From Bacteroidales bacterium (lineage in GTDB: Bacteria; Bacteroidota; Bacteroidia; Bacteroidales; P3), in the NCBI GenBank assembly GCA_017960475.1, contig JAGCZH010000025.1, positions 1-64,000 of the forward strand: a stretch of DNA of 64,000 bases, in the 5' to 3' direction. The notes below the pieces were generated by a model. That model was not told where the DNA came from and made no database searches. It saw only the letters and a program-made list of their open reading frames with translations. Position numbers and translations under genes: made by a program. Below, in pieces: positions 37,331-48,223 of the stretch. Within the stretch, counting starts at the first letter, position 1; each line of letters opens with the position of its first letter.

Positions 37331-38686
37331 TTATGCCTGAATAGCCATCGAGGTGCGACCCTTAATACGGCCGGTCTTCGTCAAACCATCATAGTGGCGC
37401 ATAAGGAGATGGCTCTCTATTTGCTGCAGAGTGTCGAGGATGACACCGACCATGATGAGAAGAGAGGTGCCGCCATAGAATTGTGCGAACTGAGTGTTCA
37501 CACCAAAGAGACGGATGATGGCAGGGAGGATAGCGACAATGGCAAGGAAGAAGGAGCCGGGGAGAGTGACCTTGGAGAGGATTTCCTCAAGGTACTCAGC
37601 GGTCTTTTTTCCAGGTTTCACACCAGGTATGAAACCACCGTTCTTCTTCATATCGTCAGCCATTTGGTTAGGATTGATGGCAATAGCGGTGTAGAAATAG
37701 GTGAACAGTATCACCAAAACAGCGAACACCAAATTGTACCAGAAACCGTTGTAGTCAGCGAAAGCCAAAGCGAACTTTGAGGGGGTATCGTTGTTGAAAC
37801 CCATGAAAGTAATGGGAATAAACATGATAGCCTGAGCAAAGATGATTGGCATTACGCCAGCGGCGTTAACCTTAATAGGAATATACTGACGTACACCGCC
37901 ATACTGTTTGTTTCCAACAATACGTTTAGCATACTGAACCGGTATGCGGCGAGTGCCTTGTACAAGTAGGATCACAAGCAGGATGACTGCGAGAAGAACG
38001 ACAATTTCGAAGAGGAACATAACCAGACCGCCGCTTTCGGTCAAGCGTGCCATGAATTCGGCAGAAAGAGCGAAAGGCAGACGGGCAATAATACCTACCA
38101 TAATGAGAAGAGAGATGCCGTTGCCGACACCGTTATCAGTGATACGCTCACCCATCCACATAACGAACAAAGTGCCGCAAATGAGGATGATGATGCTGGA
38201 GATCCAGAAGAAGGTAGAGGGGCCTGTACCATCGAAGGGATGCAGAGCGGTAGCTGAACCCTGAAGCTGATACATCATATTGGTGATGTATGCGGGAGCC
38301 TGGAAACCGGTGATAACCACAGTAAGAATACGAGTGATTTGGTTCATTTTTCTGCGACCGCTTTCACCATCACGCTGTAATTTCTGGAAATAAGGCACCA
38401 CCATAACAAACAGCTGAATCACGATGGAGGCAGTAATGTACGGCATGATACCTAATGCGAAAATTGAAGCGTTGGAGAATGCGCCGCCGGAGAACATGTT
38501 CAGAAGTCCCAGGAGACCTTCAGAGCCCTGCTTCTGGAGGGCACCGAGTTGAGAGGGGTCGACACCGGGGAGGACGACATAAGAACCGATACGATAAACG
38601 AGTACCAACCCTAGGGTATAGAGTATTCTTTTACGCAGGTCCTCAATCGACCAAATGTTTTTCAGTGTCTGGATAAATCTCTTCAT
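37331..38686 (-). CDS. secY: Protein translocase subunit SecY
   Basis: SecY is the channel of the Sec translocase in the inner membrane. The 451 residues show ten hydrophobic segments. Landmarks are the plug-region GVDPSQLGALQ near 40, the FSGGAFSNASIFALGIMPYI segment near 65 and the cytoplasmic loop QGTRRIPVQYAKR near 240. It is located between rplO and map, as in the spc operon. Confidence 0.98.
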   Translation of the reverse strand: MKRFIQTLKNIWSIEDLRKRILYTLGLVLVYRIGSYVVLPGVDPSQLGALQKQGSEGLLGLLNMFSGGAFSNASIFALGIMPYITASIVIQLFVMVVPYFQKLQRDGESGRRKMNQITRILTVVITGFQAPAYITNMMYQLQGSATALHPFDGTGPSTFFWISSIIILICGTLFVMWMGERITDNGVGNGISLLIMVGIIARLPFALSAEFMARLTESGGLVMFLFEIVVLLAVILLVILLVQGTRRIPVQYAKRIVGNKQYGGVRQYIPIKVNAAGVMPIIFAQAIMFIPITFMGFNNDTPSKFALAFADYNGFWYNLVFAVLVILFTYFYTAIAINPNQMADDMKKNGGFIPGVKPGKKTAEYLEEILSKVTLPGSFFLAIVAILPAIIRLFGVNTQFAQFYGGTSLLIMVGVILDTLQQIESHLLMRHYDGLTKTGRIKGRTSMAIQA

Positions 38687-38703
38687 ATTTGTTTGTTAAT
38701 TTA

Positions 38704-39153
38704 TTATTCAATAACAGTGGCGACACCACCTTTATCCTCGATAGCCTTCTTAGCGGAAGCCGAGAAAGCGTGAGCGGTGACGTTAACGGTATTGTTGAGT
38801 TCACCACGGCCCAGGATTTTGATTCTGTCCGATGATGAGATAAGACCGTTCTGTTTGAATACCTCAATGTTGAAATCAGTGATATTTTTAGTTTCAGCAA
38901 GGCTATTAAGAAGGTCGATGTTGATACCTACATATTCAACACGGTTGATATTCTTGAAGCCGAATTTTGGTACGCGGCGGTAAAGAGGCATCTGACCACC
39001 CTCATAGCCGATTTTGGCATGGTAGCCGGAACGAGCCTTTGCACCCTTGTTACCACGAGTCGATGTGCCACCTTTGCCGGAGCCGGCGCCACGACCGATA
39101 CGTTTGGAATGCTTTATAGCACCTTCAGCAGGTTTAAGATTGCTTAAGTTCAT
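38704..39153 (-). CDS. rplO: 50S ribosomal protein L15
   Basis: L15 is a large-subunit protein with a long glycine-rich N-terminal extension that threads into rRNA (GRGAGSGKGGTSTRGNKGAK near 21-40) and a globular C-terminal part. It has 149 residues, a normal length. It lies 17 nt upstream of secY. Confidence 0.98.
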   Translation of the reverse strand: MNLSNLKPAEGAIKHSKRIGRGAGSGKGGTSTRGNKGAKARSGYHAKIGYEGGQMPLYRRVPKFGFKNINRVEYVGINIDLLNSLAETKNITDFNIEVFKQNGLISSSDRIKILGRGELNNTVNVTAHAFSASAKKAIEDKGGVATVIE

Positions 39154-39187
39154 TATTTTATTCCTTTCTAAGTTAGGTGGTTAGCGA

Positions 39188-39373
39188 TTAGATTTCTTCA
39201 ACGGAGATCAAATGTTTCACCTTGTCGATCATACCGAGGATCTGAGGGGTGGCAACGACCTCGCGAGTCTGGTTGATTTTTCTCAAGCCAAGAGCCTCAA
39301 GTGTTCTTTTCTGGTCGATGGGGTGTCCGATTTTACTTCTGACCTGTTTGATTCTAAGTTTCTGTTCTGCCAT
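39188..39373 (-). CDS. rpmD: 50S ribosomal protein L30
   Basis: This 61-residue protein reads KLRIKQVRSKIGHPIDQKRT and continues LEALGLRKINQ, the common L30 pattern. It is placed between rpsE and rplO, as in other spc operons. L30 is dispensable in some bacteria but kept here. Confidence 0.97.
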   Translation of the reverse strand: MAEQKLRIKQVRSKIGHPIDQKRTLEALGLRKINQTREVVATPQILGMIDKVKHLISVEEI

Positions 39374-39391
39374 AGTTTCAATCTCCTATAA

Positions 39392-39910
39392 TTAACCGTT
39401 AAACACTTTGTCGAGAGAGATACCTCTGAGTTGAGCGACCATATAAGGATCCTTCATCTGAAGCAGGGCGTTGATAGTAGCCTTGACGACGCTGTGGGGG
39501 TTGGAAGAGCCTTTGCACTTAGCAAGCACATCCTTGACTCCAACGCTTTCGAGGACAGCACGCATAGCACCGCCAGCGATAACACCTGTACCAGGAGCAG
39601 CAGGTTTGAGGAATACGCGAGCGCCGCTGTACTTACCGGTCTGCTCATGAGGAATGGTGCCTTTGAGAACGGGAACCTTAATGAGATTCTTCTTAGCATC
39701 ATCGACGCCTTTCTGGATAGCAGCCTGTACTTCCTTGGCTTTGCCAAGACCATAACCGACAACACCGTTTTCGTTTCCAATAACGACGATAGCAGAGAAG
39801 CTGAAAGTTCTACCACCCTTGGTAACCTTGGTTACACGATTGATTGCTACAAGACGATCTTTGAATTCGATCTCGCTTGATTTTACTCTTTTTACGTTTA
39901 CTTCTGCCAT
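39392..39910 (-). CDS. rpsE: 30S ribosomal protein S5
   Basis: S5 lies at the mRNA entry site and affects decoding accuracy. The 172 residues start with an N-terminal lysine-rich strand, then show [20 protein letters not shown] near 30-49, [17 protein letters not shown] near 53 and the [17 protein letters not shown] segment near 108. It lies 6 nt after rplR. Confidence 0.98.
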   Translation of the reverse strand: MAEVNVKRVKSSEIEFKDRLVAINRVTKVTKGGRTFSFSAIVVIGNENGVVGYGLGKAKEVQAAIQKGVDDAKKNLIKVPVLKGTIPHEQTGKYSGARVFLKPAAPGTGVIAGGAMRAVLESVGVKDVLAKCKGSSNPHSVVKATINALLQMKDPYMVAQLRGISLDKVFNG

Positions 39911-39916
39911 ATCTTA

Positions 39917-40270
39917 TTAGAATTTTAAGCCGCCTTCACGAGCTGCGTCAGCTAACGATTTAACACGACCGTGGTAGAGATAGCCATTGCGGTCAAAAAC
40001 CACGGATTCAATTCCGGCAGCCTTGGTGCGCTCAGCGATGAGCTTGCCAACCTTGGCGGCCATTTCACTTTTCGTACCACCCTTTTCAACAGTTTTCTCC
40101 AAAGTGGAGGCTGCGGTCAGTGTTACGCCTTTTTCATCGTCAATCACCTGTGCGTATATTTCTTTGTTGCTTCTGAACACAGACAGGCGAGGCATCGCTG
40201 CGGTACCGGATACCTTGTGACGAATTCTGTATTTAATCTTTGTTCTTCTTATATCTTTTTTTGTTGCCAT
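39917..40270 (-). CDS. rplR: 50S ribosomal protein L18
   Basis: L18 binds 5S rRNA. The 117 residues include [20 protein letters not shown] near 15-34 and the C-terminal [20 protein letters not shown] that closes the fold. The gene is between rplF and rpsE; the 80-nt gap from rplF has no clear element. Confidence 0.98.
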   Translation of the reverse strand: MATKKDIRRTKIKYRIRHKVSGTAAMPRLSVFRSNKEIYAQVIDDEKGVTLTAASTLEKTVEKGGTKSEMAAKVGKLIAERTKAAGIESVVFDRNGYLYHGRVKSLADAAREGGLKF

Positions 40271-40350
40271 ATTTCTTTCGTTTTAGGTTGAAAGCCTTAA
40301 GGTTCTAAGTCTTTTTTCGACTACGTTTCAACCAGATAACTTTTCAACTT

Positions 40351-40905
40351 TTATTTGGCTGCGGCTTTACCGGCCTTCTTACGAACAACTTCTCCCTGGA
40401 AGCGGATACCCTTGCCCTTGTATGGTTCAGGTTTGCGGAGCGAGCGGATTTTCGCGGCTGCCTGACCGAGTACCTGCTTGTCGATAGAAGTCATGGTGAT
40501 GATAGGGTTCTTACCTTTTTCGGTGACAGTCTCGACCTTGATTTCGGGAGCCAGCTCGAAGAAGATTTTGTGCGAGTAACCGAGGTCCATTTCCATGACC
40601 TGGCCGCTGGCCTGTACCTTGTAACCAACGCCGATAACTTCCTGGACTACCTTAAAACCTTCGGAGACACCCTTAACCATATTGGCTGCGAGAGCGCGGT
40701 AAAGACCGTGCATAGCCTTATGCTCTTTGGAGTCTGAGGGACGGGAGAAATGGATTTCGCCGTCTTCGACATTCACAGTGATGTCGGGGTTAACCTTCTG
40801 GGTAAGCTGACCGAGGGGGCCCTTAACAGTGAGAACGTTGTCGTCAGAAACCGAGACCTCGACACCCTTAGGCAATTTAATAGGTAATTTACCAATTCTT
40901 GACAT
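40351..40905 (-). CDS. rplF: 50S ribosomal protein L6
   Basis: L6 lies near the factor-binding site. The 184 residues contain MSRIGKLPIKLPKGVEVSV at the start and the C-terminal RSLRKPEPYKGKGIRF motif that contacts the sarcin-ricin loop. Length and ends are standard. It is 22 nt after rpsH. Confidence 0.98.
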   Translation of the reverse strand: MSRIGKLPIKLPKGVEVSVSDDNVLTVKGPLGQLTQKVNPDITVNVEDGEIHFSRPSDSKEHKAMHGLYRALAANMVKGVSEGFKVVQEVIGVGYKVQASGQVMEMDLGYSHKIFFELAPEIKVETVTEKGKNPIITMTSIDKQVLGQAAAKIRSLRKPEPYKGKGIRFQGEVVRKKAGKAAAK

Positions 40906-40927
40906 TTCTTATTTCTCCTCTCTTTGA

Positions 40928-41329
40928 TTAGCTGATGTAACACAAAACCTCGCCGCCGACATTAAGGTTGCGAGCCTCCTTGTCGGTCATAAGGCCCTTG
41001 GAAGTAGATACGATGGCGATGCCGAGACCATTGAGGACACGGGGCATTTCGTCAACAGAGACATACTTACGAAGGCCCGGGCTGGAAACACGTTTCAACT
41101 CGGCGATGGCCGACATTTTAGTCACAGGGTGATATTTGAGAGCCACCTTAATAGTCTGGTTAGGCTTACCCTCGTTTTCGAACTTATAGTTCAGGATGTA
41201 ACCTTTTTCGAAGAGAATCTTGGTGATCTCTTTTTTCAATTTGGATGCAGGAATCTCAACGACTCTGTGTTTTGCCATGATGGCATTTCTCATGCGAGTC
41301 AAATAGTCTGCAATAGGATCTGAAACCAT
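40928..41329 (-). CDS. rpsH: 30S ribosomal protein S8
   Basis: S8 is a central-domain primary rRNA binder, and in E. coli it also represses the spc operon. The 133 residues start [15 protein letters not shown] and end with [19 protein letters not shown] plus a VGGEVLCYI stretch. Whether it autoregulates here cannot be seen. Confidence 0.98.
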   Translation of the reverse strand: MVSDPIADYLTRMRNAIMAKHRVVEIPASKLKKEITKILFEKGYILNYKFENEGKPNQTIKVALKYHPVTKMSAIAELKRVSSPGLRKYVSVDEMPRVLNGLGIAIVSTSKGLMTDKEARNLNVGGEVLCYIS

Positions 41330-41411
41330 TATTATACTTTCTTTGTTTTTTCAGTCTTGTAGTTTTGGCTGGTGGCCAACACGCAAGGCTGTTGTTATGA
41401 AAAAAATAATA

Positions 41412-41711
41412 TTACCAACTTGCTTTTTTGACGCCTGGGATCAAGCCGTTGACAGCCATCTCGCGGAAATTGATACGAGAGATGCCGAACTGGCGCATGT
41501 AACCTTTAGGACGGCCGGTGAGTTTGCAGCGATTGTGCAGACGCACAGGGCAAGCGTTTTTAGGGAGTTTCTGGAGGGCGATGACAGCCTTCTCAACATC
41601 CTCAGGTTCGCCGGTGCGAACAATTTCCTTCAAGGCGGCACGCTTGGCAGCATATTTAGCCACCATTCTTTCTCTTTTGCGTTCTCTTGCTTTGATTGAT
41701 TCTTTAGCCAT
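41412..41711 (-). CDS. rpsN: 30S ribosomal protein S14 (zinc-free form)
   Basis: S14 is a head-domain protein of 99 residues, the longer zinc-independent type: the CxxC pairs of short S14 are absent. The core [20 protein letters not shown] (about residues 53-72) and [13 protein letters not shown] match S14. The gap of 82 nt to rpsH is non-coding. Confidence 0.97.
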   Translation of the reverse strand: MAKESIKARERKRERMVAKYAAKRAALKEIVRTGEPEDVEKAVIALQKLPKNACPVRLHNRCKLTGRPKGYMRQFGISRINFREMAVNGLIPGVKKASW

Positions 41712-41718
41712 GTATTTC

Positions 41719-42279
41719 TTATTTTTGCTGGTTCTTGAAAGGTAAACCGAACTGTTTCAGCAGGGACATAGCCTCTTTGTCGGTTCTTGCAGAGGTGACA
41801 AAAGTGATGTCCATACCCTGTATACGGTCAATCTTGTCGATATCGATTTCGGGGAAAATGATTTGTTCGGCGATGCCGAAAGTGTAGTTACCCTTGCCGT
41901 CGAAACCCTTATCGTTGATGCCGCGGAAATCACGGATACGAGGGATAGAGGCTGTGACAAGGCGTTCAAGGAACTCGTACATGCGCTCGCCACGGAGAGT
42001 GACGCGGACACCGATAGGCATGCCACGGCGCAGTTTGAAATTGGAGATATCCTTCTTCGACTTGGTGGGGACAGCCTTCTGGCCGGCGATAAGAGTCATT
42101 TCCTCGACACCTTTGTCGATGACCTTCTTGTCGGCGATGGCGGCCTTGCCGAGTCCTTGGTTGAGGGTTATCTTAAGCAGACGAGGGCACTGCATGACAG
42201 TCTTGTACTGATATTCGTTCATCAGTGCAGGCTTGATTTCCTCGTTATATTTAGTTTTTAAAGCCGGAATGTATGCCAT
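41719..42279 (-). CDS. rplE: 50S ribosomal protein L5
   Basis: L5 binds 5S rRNA and bridges to S13. The 186 residues include [15 protein letters not shown] near 32, [15 protein letters not shown] near 95 and the [13 protein letters not shown] segment near 139. The start codon overlaps the rplX stop by one base, so translation is coupled. Confidence 0.98.
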   Translation of the reverse strand: MAYIPALKTKYNEEIKPALMNEYQYKTVMQCPRLLKITLNQGLGKAAIADKKVIDKGVEEMTLIAGQKAVPTKSKKDISNFKLRRGMPIGVRVTLRGERMYEFLERLVTASIPRIRDFRGINDKGFDGKGNYTFGIAEQIIFPEIDIDKIDRIQGMDITFVTSARTDKEAMSLLKQFGLPFKNQQK

Positions 42280-42593
42280 TACTTGATTACCTCCCCTGTT
42301 TTTTTAGAATAACGAACTAATTTACCTGTTTTTTCGTCAATCCTACGACCGATTCTAGTAGGAGTCTTACCCTCGACAACCATAAGATTGGAGATATGGA
42401 CAGGAGCCTCGACGTCAACGATACCGCCCTGAGTGTTTTTAGCGCTAGGTTTGGTATGTTTCTTATTGACGTTTACTCCCTCGACGATGGCGCGATTCTT
42501 TTCGGGAATGACCTTGAGCACCTTGGCGATTTTACCTTTATCGTCGCCGGCGATGACTTGGACCATGTCCCCTTTTTTAACGTGCAATTTCAT
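42279..42593 (-). CDS. rplX: 50S ribosomal protein L24
   Basis: L24 is an early assembly protein. The 104-residue product from ATG 42593 begins [20 protein letters not shown], the KOW motif. A longer frame from 42656 adds 21 residues with no family match and is rejected. Its stop overlaps the rplE start. Confidence 0.97.
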   Translation of the reverse strand: MKLHVKKGDMVQVIAGDDKGKIAKVLKVIPEKNRAIVEGVNVNKKHTKPSAKNTQGGIVDVEAPVHISNLMVVEGKTPTRIGRRIDEKTGKLVRYSKKTGEVIK

Positions 42594-42687
42594 TTCTTTT
42601 CTATTTTGATAATTTGGTTTTAAAGTTCTAAAGGTTTTGATGTTCGTTGCAAGCAAAGCCTGTTAGAACTTAAACCTTTTCTACTTA

Positions 42688-43056
42688 TTACAATACTTCA
42701 GGAGCGAGAGAAACAATTTTCATGAATTGTTTTTCGCGAAGTTCGCGGGCCACGGGTCCGAAGATACGGGTGCCACGGAGTTCGTCGGCAGCGGTGAGAA
42801 GGACACATGCGTTGTCGTCGAAACGGATATAAGAGCCATCCTGACGACGGATTTCCTTCTTGGTGCGGACAACGACAGCCTTCGAAACAGAGCCCTTCTT
42901 AACGTTGCCAGAAGGGAGGGCGTCCTTGATAGCCACGACGATAGTATCGCCCACGGAAGCATAGCGTTTTTTAGTGCCGCCGAGCACGCGGATACAGAGA
43001 GCGCTTTTAGCGCCGCTGTTGTCGGCGACGGTCATTCTGGTTTCTTGCTGTATCAT
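42688..43056 (-). CDS. rplN: 50S ribosomal protein L14
   Basis: L14 forms an intersubunit bridge. The 122 residues open [20 protein letters not shown] and contain [20 protein letters not shown] and the [20 protein letters not shown] ending. The gene begins 2 nt after rpsQ, and a 94-nt gap separates it from rplX. Confidence 0.98.
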   Translation of the reverse strand: MIQQETRMTVADNSGAKSALCIRVLGGTKKRYASVGDTIVVAIKDALPSGNVKKGSVSKAVVVRTKKEIRRQDGSYIRFDDNACVLLTAADELRGTRIFGPVARELREKQFMKIVSLAPEVL

Positions 43057-43058
43057 GA

Positions 43059-43313
43059 TTACTTAGCCCTTTCTATTATTTCAACTAATCTCCAACATTT
43101 GTTTTTGCTGAGAGGACGTGTTTCCATGATCCTTACAGTGTCGCCAATGTTGCATTCATTATCTTTGTCGTGAGCCATAAATTTGGTAGATTTCTTGACG
43201 AACTTACCATATTTAGGGTGTTTCACCTTGCGCTCAACGAGAACAACGATGGATTTTTCCATCTTGTTGCTCACTACAACGCCGATTCTTTCTTTTCTTA
43301 AATTTCTTTCCAT
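43059..43313 (-). CDS. rpsQ: 30S ribosomal protein S17
   Basis: S17 is an OB-fold primary rRNA binder of 84 residues. It shows [20 protein letters not shown] near 6-25, then [19 protein letters not shown] and [20 protein letters not shown], the expected order. It lies 25 nt after rpmC. Confidence 0.98.
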   Translation of the reverse strand: MERNLRKERIGVVVSNKMEKSIVVLVERKVKHPKYGKFVKKSTKFMAHDKDNECNIGDTVRIMETRPLSKNKCWRLVEIIERAK

Positions 43314-43338
43314 CTTAAGAATTTAATTAATTGCCATG

Positions 43339-43542
43339 TTACTTAGAAGCATTGAGTTCGCGTTCACGGAGCTCGGTCAAACAGCGGGCAATGTTTTTTC
43401 TACTTTCTTTAATTTTGTTAGGGTTTTCGATGGGTGAAACAGCATGGCTCATGAGCATCTTCTGATACATGGCTCTTTCGTTGTCCAAACGTTCCTTAAC
43501 TTCAGCGGTTGAAAGCTCTTTTAATACTAACTGGTTTTTCAT
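43339..43542 (-). CDS. rpmC: 50S ribosomal protein L29
   Basis: This 67-residue helical protein lies near the tunnel exit. The LKELSTAEVKERLDNERAMY segment and the IKESRKNIARCLTELRERE C-terminus are the two helices of L29. The rplP stop lies 13 nt upstream of its start. Confidence 0.97.
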   Translation of the reverse strand: MKNQLVLKELSTAEVKERLDNERAMYQKMLMSHAVSPIENPNKIKESRKNIARCLTELRERELNASK

Positions 43543-43555
43543 GTCTTCTTATTAT

Positions 43556-43981
43556 TTAAGCTTCTTCGATATAGTCTCTTTTCACAACGAACTTTGTGGT
43601 GATGGGGAGCTTTTGGGCTGCAAGGCGGAGAGCCTCCTTTGCAACATCCATAGGCACGCCCTCGCATTCGAAGAGCATGGTTCCTGGCATGACACGGGCA
43701 ACGAAATATTCAGGGGCACCCTTACCCTTACCCATACGGACCTCATTAGGTTTTTTGGTGATGGGTTTATCGGGGAAAATGCGGATCCAAATTTGACCCT
43801 CACGTTTCATGTGACGTGTCACCGCCTGACGTGCAGCCTCTATTTGACGGCCTGTGATAAAACAGGTTTCAAGGGATTTGATGCCGAAAGTACCGAAAGC
43901 CAACTCATGGCCACGGAAAGCATTGCCCTTAATTTTACCTTTTTGCTGCTTTCTGTATCTTGTTTTTTTCGGTTGTAACAT
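43556..43981 (-). CDS. rplP: 50S ribosomal protein L16
   Basis: L16 organises the A-site region. The 141 residues start [19 protein letters not shown] and contain [20 protein letters not shown] near 30, [20 protein letters not shown] near 82 and the basic C-terminal helix. It follows rpsC by 76 nt. Confidence 0.98.
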   Translation of the reverse strand: MLQPKKTRYRKQQKGKIKGNAFRGHELAFGTFGIKSLETCFITGRQIEAARQAVTRHMKREGQIWIRIFPDKPITKKPNEVRMGKGKGAPEYFVARVMPGTMLFECEGVPMDVAKEALRLAAQKLPITTKFVVKRDYIEEA

Positions 43982-44057
43982 TGTTACTTCTTTTTAAAGT
44001 GATAATCCCTGGCAGGAAGAAAGGGGAGAATGGTTGTTCCTCCCACCCGAGAGAATC

Positions 44058-44810
44058 TTACTTGGAATTATTATTTCTGTTATTGTTTCTTTTGCGGGGA
44101 CCCGAAGCTGGGCGACCCATGCCGGCGGGGCGTTTGTTGTCCCTAGTGGCTTGACCGCCTACTGTGGAGGGAACGAGTTCACGTTTTCCGTAAATGACGC
44201 CACGGCAGATCCACACCTTGACACCCATGCGGCCATAGGCTGTGTGAGCCTCAGCGAGAGAGTAGTCGATGTCGGCGCGGAGAGTGTGAAGAGGTGTACG
44301 TCCCTCTTTGTAGTGCTCGGTACGAGACATTTCAGCTCCACCGATACGGCCAGAGATGGATACCTTGATACCCTCGGCACCGATTCTCATAGTGGAGGTG
44401 ATAGCAGTCTTGATGGCACGACGATACTGAACGCGGCCTTCGATTTGTTTGGCGATGTTCTGGGCCACGAGGACTGCGTCGAGTTCAGGGCGCTTAACCT
44501 CGGTGATGTTGATCTGGACATCTTTGCCAGTGAGTTTTTTCAATTCCTCTTTCAATTTGTCAACCTCAGAGCCAGCCTTGCCTATGATGAGACCCGGGCG
44601 AGCGGTGTTAATGGTGACAGTGAGGAGCTTCAGGGTTCTTTCTATATAGATTTTAGAAATACCTGCTTTGGCGAGGCGAGCATTGAGGTACTTACGAATC
44701 TTATTGTCCTCGACGAGTTTCTGCTCGAATTTTCTTCCGCCATACCAGTTAGAGTCCCATCCGCGGATGATACCTAATCTGTTTCCAATTGGGTTAGTTT
44801 TTTGTCCCAT
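44058..44810 (-). CDS. rpsC: 30S ribosomal protein S3
   Basis: S3 lines the mRNA entry tunnel and has helicase-like activity with S4 and S5. In 250 residues the KH domain shows [20 protein letters not shown] near 72-91, and the C-terminal domain ends [12 protein letters not shown] near 222. A basic, Arg/Asn-rich tail of about 25 residues follows, longer than in E. coli. It is 33 nt after rplV. Confidence 0.98.
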   Translation of the reverse strand: MGQKTNPIGNRLGIIRGWDSNWYGGRKFEQKLVEDNKIRKYLNARLAKAGISKIYIERTLKLLTVTINTARPGLIIGKAGSEVDKLKEELKKLTGKDVQINITEVKRPELDAVLVAQNIAKQIEGRVQYRRAIKTAITSTMRIGAEGIKVSISGRIGGAEMSRTEHYKEGRTPLHTLRADIDYSLAEAHTAYGRMGVKVWICRGVIYGKRELVPSTVGGQATRDNKRPAGMGRPASGPRKRNNNRNNNSK

Positions 44811-44843
44811 TCTTGAAATTCTTCTTTTTTAATATACTATGAA

Positions 44844-45278
44844 TTATTCTTCTGTCTGAGGTTGAGTAGCCTCAGCGGCCTCGTCCACGCGGCTTCCCAC
44901 AACCATGGTGATGTGGTTGCTGCGTTTGCGGATTCTGTAGCCGCGACCCTGTGGAGCTGTACGCATACGCTTCATGGTACGACCCTCGTCGACCATAATA
45001 GTCTTAACATAGAGCTGACTATCCTCGATGCGTTTGCCTTCGTTTTTGGCCTGCCAGTTGGCGATAGCCGAAAGAAGAAGCTTGCGCATCTTTGGAGCCG
45101 ATTCTCTGGGGTTATATTGGAGAATGGCGAGGGCTTTGTCGACATCGACGCCACGGATAAGGTCGGCGACAAGGCGGGTCTTACGCGGCGAAGTCGGATT
45201 GTTCATCAGCTTAGCCACATAATAGGTCTTGTTGGCTTCTTTGCGTGCTTCTGCAACATTATGTTTTCTACGTCTCAT
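44844..45278 (-). CDS. rplV: 50S ribosomal protein L22
   Basis: L22 lines the peptide exit tunnel. The 144 residues include [18 protein letters not shown] near 27 and the long beta-hairpin ending in [20 protein letters not shown] near 109. An acidic tail ([12 protein letters not shown]) of about 12 residues extends the normal length. It lies 40 nt after rpsS. Confidence 0.97.
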   Translation of the reverse strand: MRRRKHNVAEARKEANKTYYVAKLMNNPTSPRKTRLVADLIRGVDVDKALAILQYNPRESAPKMRKLLLSAIANWQAKNEGKRIEDSQLYVKTIMVDEGRTMKRMRTAPQGRGYRIRKRSNHITMVVGSRVDEAAEATQPQTEE

Positions 45279-45318
45279 TATTCTTTTTCCATTTTAGGAT
45301 ATCGTAGGATATCACAAT

Positions 45319-45597
45319 TTATTTTTTACCTTTGTCTTTAGATCCGGCGTGGCCGCGGAAGATACGCGTGGGAGCGAATTCTCCGAGTTTATGACCAACC
45401 ATGTTTTCTGTCACGTAGACAGGGATGAACTTGTTACCGTTATGGACGGCGATAGTCTGGCCGACAAAGTCGGGAGAAATCATAGAAGCTCTTGACCAAG
45501 TCTTGATAGTGACTTTCTTGTTGGATTGCTGTGCCTCGATAACTCTTTTTTCCAGTTTGTGGAAAATGTACGGACCTTTCTTTAATGAACGACTCAT
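45319..45597 (-). CDS. rpsS: 30S ribosomal protein S19
   Basis: S19 is a head protein close to S13. The 92 residues start [17 protein letters not shown] and carry [20 protein letters not shown] and [15 protein letters not shown], the standard motifs. It lies 21 nt downstream of rplB. Confidence 0.98.
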   Translation of the reverse strand: MSRSLKKGPYIFHKLEKRVIEAQQSNKKVTIKTWSRASMISPDFVGQTIAVHNGNKFIPVYVTENMVGHKLGEFAPTRIFRGHAGSKDKGKK

Positions 45598-45618
45598 CTT
45601 ATTGTACTTTAATCGTTA

Positions 45619-46443
45619 TTATTTCTTTCTTCTTTCGAGAATGAACTTGCTGGACTGTTTCTTGGGTGCGCGAGTCTTGTAGCCCTTAGCTGGGATACCC
45701 TTGCGAGAACGAGGATGTCCACCAGTCTGACGGCCTTCGCCACCACCCATTGGGTGATCAACAGGGTTCATAACAACGCCACGGTTGCGAGGACGACGAC
45801 CAAGGTGGCGGTTGCGACCAGCCTTACCGCCGACTTCGAGGTTGTGCTCAGTGTTAGAGACAACGCCAACGGTAGCGCGGCAAGCTTGGAGGATCATACG
45901 CATTTCGCCAGAGGGCATCTTGATGATGGCATATTTGCCATCACGCGACATCAGCTGAGCGTAAGCGCCAGCCGAGCGAACCATCTTGGCACCCTGACCA
46001 GGGCGGAGTTCGATGTTGTGGATGAGAGTTCCGAAAGGAATCTCGGCGAGAGTTAAGGTGTTGCCGATTTCAGGGGCAACGCCGTTTCCCGACATGATAG
46101 TCTGACCGACCTTAAGTCCCTGGGGGCAAAGGATGTAACGTTTTTCGCCATCAGCGTAGAAAACGAGGGCGATACGAGAGCTACGATTAGGGTCGTACTC
46201 GATAGTTTTAACAGTAGCAGGGATACCGTCTTTATCGCGTTTGAAATCGATAATACGGAAAAGTTGCTTATGACCACCGCCGATATAACGCATGGTCATC
46301 TTACCCTGATTGTTACGACCTCCCGATTTGCGGAGACCGAAGACAAGGCTCTTTTCGGGCTTGGTAGCAGTGATATCATCGTTAGTGACGACGATTTTGT
46401 GGCGCTGACCCGGAGTTGTCGGTTTAATCTTTTTTAAAGCCAT
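45619..46443 (-). CDS. rplB: 50S ribosomal protein L2
   Basis: L2 is needed for peptidyl-transfer and subunit joining. The 274 residues contain [20 protein letters not shown] near 37, the [20 protein letters not shown] segment near 138 and the peptidyl-transferase-side [20 protein letters not shown] loop near 225, with the conserved His. It lies 59 nt after rplW. Confidence 0.99.
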   Translation of the reverse strand: MALKKIKPTTPGQRHKIVVTNDDITATKPEKSLVFGLRKSGGRNNQGKMTMRYIGGGHKQLFRIIDFKRDKDGIPATVKTIEYDPNRSSRIALVFYADGEKRYILCPQGLKVGQTIMSGNGVAPEIGNTLTLAEIPFGTLIHNIELRPGQGAKMVRSAGAYAQLMSRDGKYAIIKMPSGEMRMILQACRATVGVVSNTEHNLEVGGKAGRNRHLGRRPRNRGVVMNPVDHPMGGGEGRQTGGHPRSRKGIPAKGYKTRAPKKQSSKFILERRKK

Positions 46444-46502
46444 TTTTGTTTTACTTCTTTTTGTTCGCTTATCAGTGGAACTGACTATTATTTAGAAAAC
46501 TA

Positions 46503-46853
46503 TTAAATTCCGCTATAGAAATCAATGGTGTTATCGGGGGCGAGAGTAACAATAGCTTTTTTGAAAGCGTTGGTACGGCCTTGGAGGAAGCCCGCTTTTG
46601 TGTAGCGAGACTTGGACTTGCCCGAATAATTCATCGTGTTGACGTCAACAACTTTAACGTTGTAGAATTCCTCAACAGCTTTTTTAATCTCTATCTTGTT
46701 GGCGCGCTTGTCAACGATGAAGCCATAGCGGTTCTGAACTGGATTAGCCTCCAAGCCTTTGTGGCGCTGGATGCGGTTCAGCTTAGGTTCGGCAGCAGCT
46801 TCGGTGAGGCGGGTCATCTTTTCGCTGATAAGCGGTTTAACTATAATATTCAT
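46503..46853 (-). CDS. rplW: 50S ribosomal protein L23 (extended)
   Basis: L23 is at the tunnel exit and docks trigger factor and SRP. The 116 residues begin MNIIVKPLISEKMTRLTEA and contain YGFIVDKRANKIEIKKAVEE and FYNVKVVDVNTMNYSGKSKS. A charged insert of about 20 residues (about 22-42) makes it longer than the usual 95-100. It follows rplD by 35 nt. Confidence 0.95.
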   Translation of the reverse strand: MNIIVKPLISEKMTRLTEAAAEPKLNRIQRHKGLEANPVQNRYGFIVDKRANKIEIKKAVEEFYNVKVVDVNTMNYSGKSKSRYTKAGFLQGRTNAFKKAIVTLAPDNTIDFYSGI

Positions 46854-46888
46854 TTGTTAAAAAATCTTAAACGTTCTTAAACCAGTCT

Positions 46889-47524
46889 TTATTTCGTACT
46901 TAAAACACGTGTAATCTCAGAAATTGAGCCTTCCGAGACTACGACTTTAGCTGCGTTAACTATGTCGTAAGTGTTTAATTGTGATACGTTTACAACCTTC
47001 ACATTTTTTAAGTTACGAGCAGACAAAGATACGAAATTATTTTGATTCTCAATAACAAAAAGTGATTTTGCGTCAGCGACATTAAGCTTATCGAGGACGT
47101 TGATCATGGTTTTTGTCTTAGGAGCGTCGAAAGAGAAATTCTCGACGATAGTGAGAGCGTTATCGTTGACTTTGTAGGTGAGTGCAGAGCGGCGAGCCAA
47201 GCGTTTCACCTTGATATTGAGTTTAAAACGATAGTCGCGAGGTTTAGGACCAAATATACGGCCGCCACCTACGAATACAGGGCTCTTGATATCGCCCGAA
47301 CGAGCACCGCCGGTACCTTTCTGACGTTTGAGTTTGCGTGTGCTGTGAGCTATTTCAGAACGTTCCTTGCTTTTGTGAGTGCCCTGGCGCTGGTCTGCGA
47401 GATACTGTTTGCAGTCGAGATAGATAGCGTGGTCGTTGGGCTGTTCCAATGCGAAGATAGAATCGTCGAGAGTGATGGTTCTACCGGTTTCGCTTCCGTT
47501 GATGTTATAGACTTTTAACTCCAT
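46889..47524 (-). CDS. rplD: 50S ribosomal protein L4
   Basis: L4 reaches into the exit tunnel, and in E. coli it represses the S10 operon. In 211 residues the tunnel loop is visible as [20 protein letters not shown] near 66-85. Its start codon lies inside the last codons of rplC (10-nt overlap), so the two are translationally coupled. Confidence 0.98.
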   Translation of the reverse strand: MELKVYNINGSETGRTITLDDSIFALEQPNDHAIYLDCKQYLADQRQGTHKSKERSEIAHSTRKLKRQKGTGGARSGDIKSPVFVGGGRIFGPKPRDYRFKLNIKVKRLARRSALTYKVNDNALTIVENFSFDAPKTKTMINVLDKLNVADAKSLFVIENQNNFVSLSARNLKNVKVVNVSQLNTYDIVNAAKVVVSEGSISEITRVLSTK

Positions 47525-48144
47525 CTTTCAAGTTTTAAAATTGAACCTTTGGGTCCCGGTACAGAACCTTTAACAATAATCAAATTCTTTTCAGCGATGA
47601 TTTTCACAACCTGCAAGTTCTGGACTTTTACGCGGTGGTTGCCAGTTTGGCCGGCCATGCGCATACCTTTGAAGATGCGGGAAGGATAGGAAGATGCGCC
47701 AATCGAACCAGGAGCACGGAGGCGGTCATGCTGACCGTGAGTGAGATCTCCAACGCCGCCGAAACCATGTCTTTTGACAACGCCCTGGAAGCCTTTACCT
47801 TTGGAGGTTCCAACAACGTCGACAAATTCGCCTTCCTGGAAGACTTCGACTGTCAACACTTCACCATATTTTTTCTTGTGACCTTCCTCAAAACGGCTGA
47901 ACTCGGCGAGATAGCGTTTTGGGGTGGTACCTGCCTTAGCGAAGTGACCTTTCATAGGCTTTGTGGTGTGCGATTCTTTCTTCTCGCCAAAAGCCAACTG
48001 GATGGCCTCATAGCCATCATTTTCAATTGTTCTAACTTGTGTAACGACACAAGGACCAGCTTCAATCACTGTGCACGGTATCTGCTTACCGTCGGCATCA
48101 AAAAGACTGGTCATTCCGATTTTTTTACCTAATAATCCTGACAT
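47515..48144 (-). CDS. rplC: 50S ribosomal protein L3
   Basis: L3 helps to start large-subunit assembly. The 209 residues begin [18 protein letters not shown] and carry the glycine-rich extension [16 protein letters not shown] near 120 and [18 protein letters not shown] near 147. Its end overlaps the rplD start by 10 nt; a 79-nt gap precedes it. Confidence 0.98.
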   Translation of the reverse strand: MSGLLGKKIGMTSLFDADGKQIPCTVIEAGPCVVTQVRTIENDGYEAIQLAFGEKKESHTTKPMKGHFAKAGTTPKRYLAEFSRFEEGHKKKYGEVLTVEVFQEGEFVDVVGTSKGKGFQGVVKRHGFGGVGDLTHGQHDRLRAPGSIGASSYPSRIFKGMRMAGQTGNHRVKVQNLQVVKIIAEKNLIIVKGSVPGPKGSILKLERWS

Positions 48145-48223
48145 TTCTTTTTTGAATGGATTTGGTTGTTTTTAGATTTCAGCATACATGCGACATTTCT
48201 GCACAAGCATTGGCTGATTTGAT

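Noticed and set aside
44034-44777. Open frame opposite rpsC
   Set aside because: Antisense to a certain gene; no motif.
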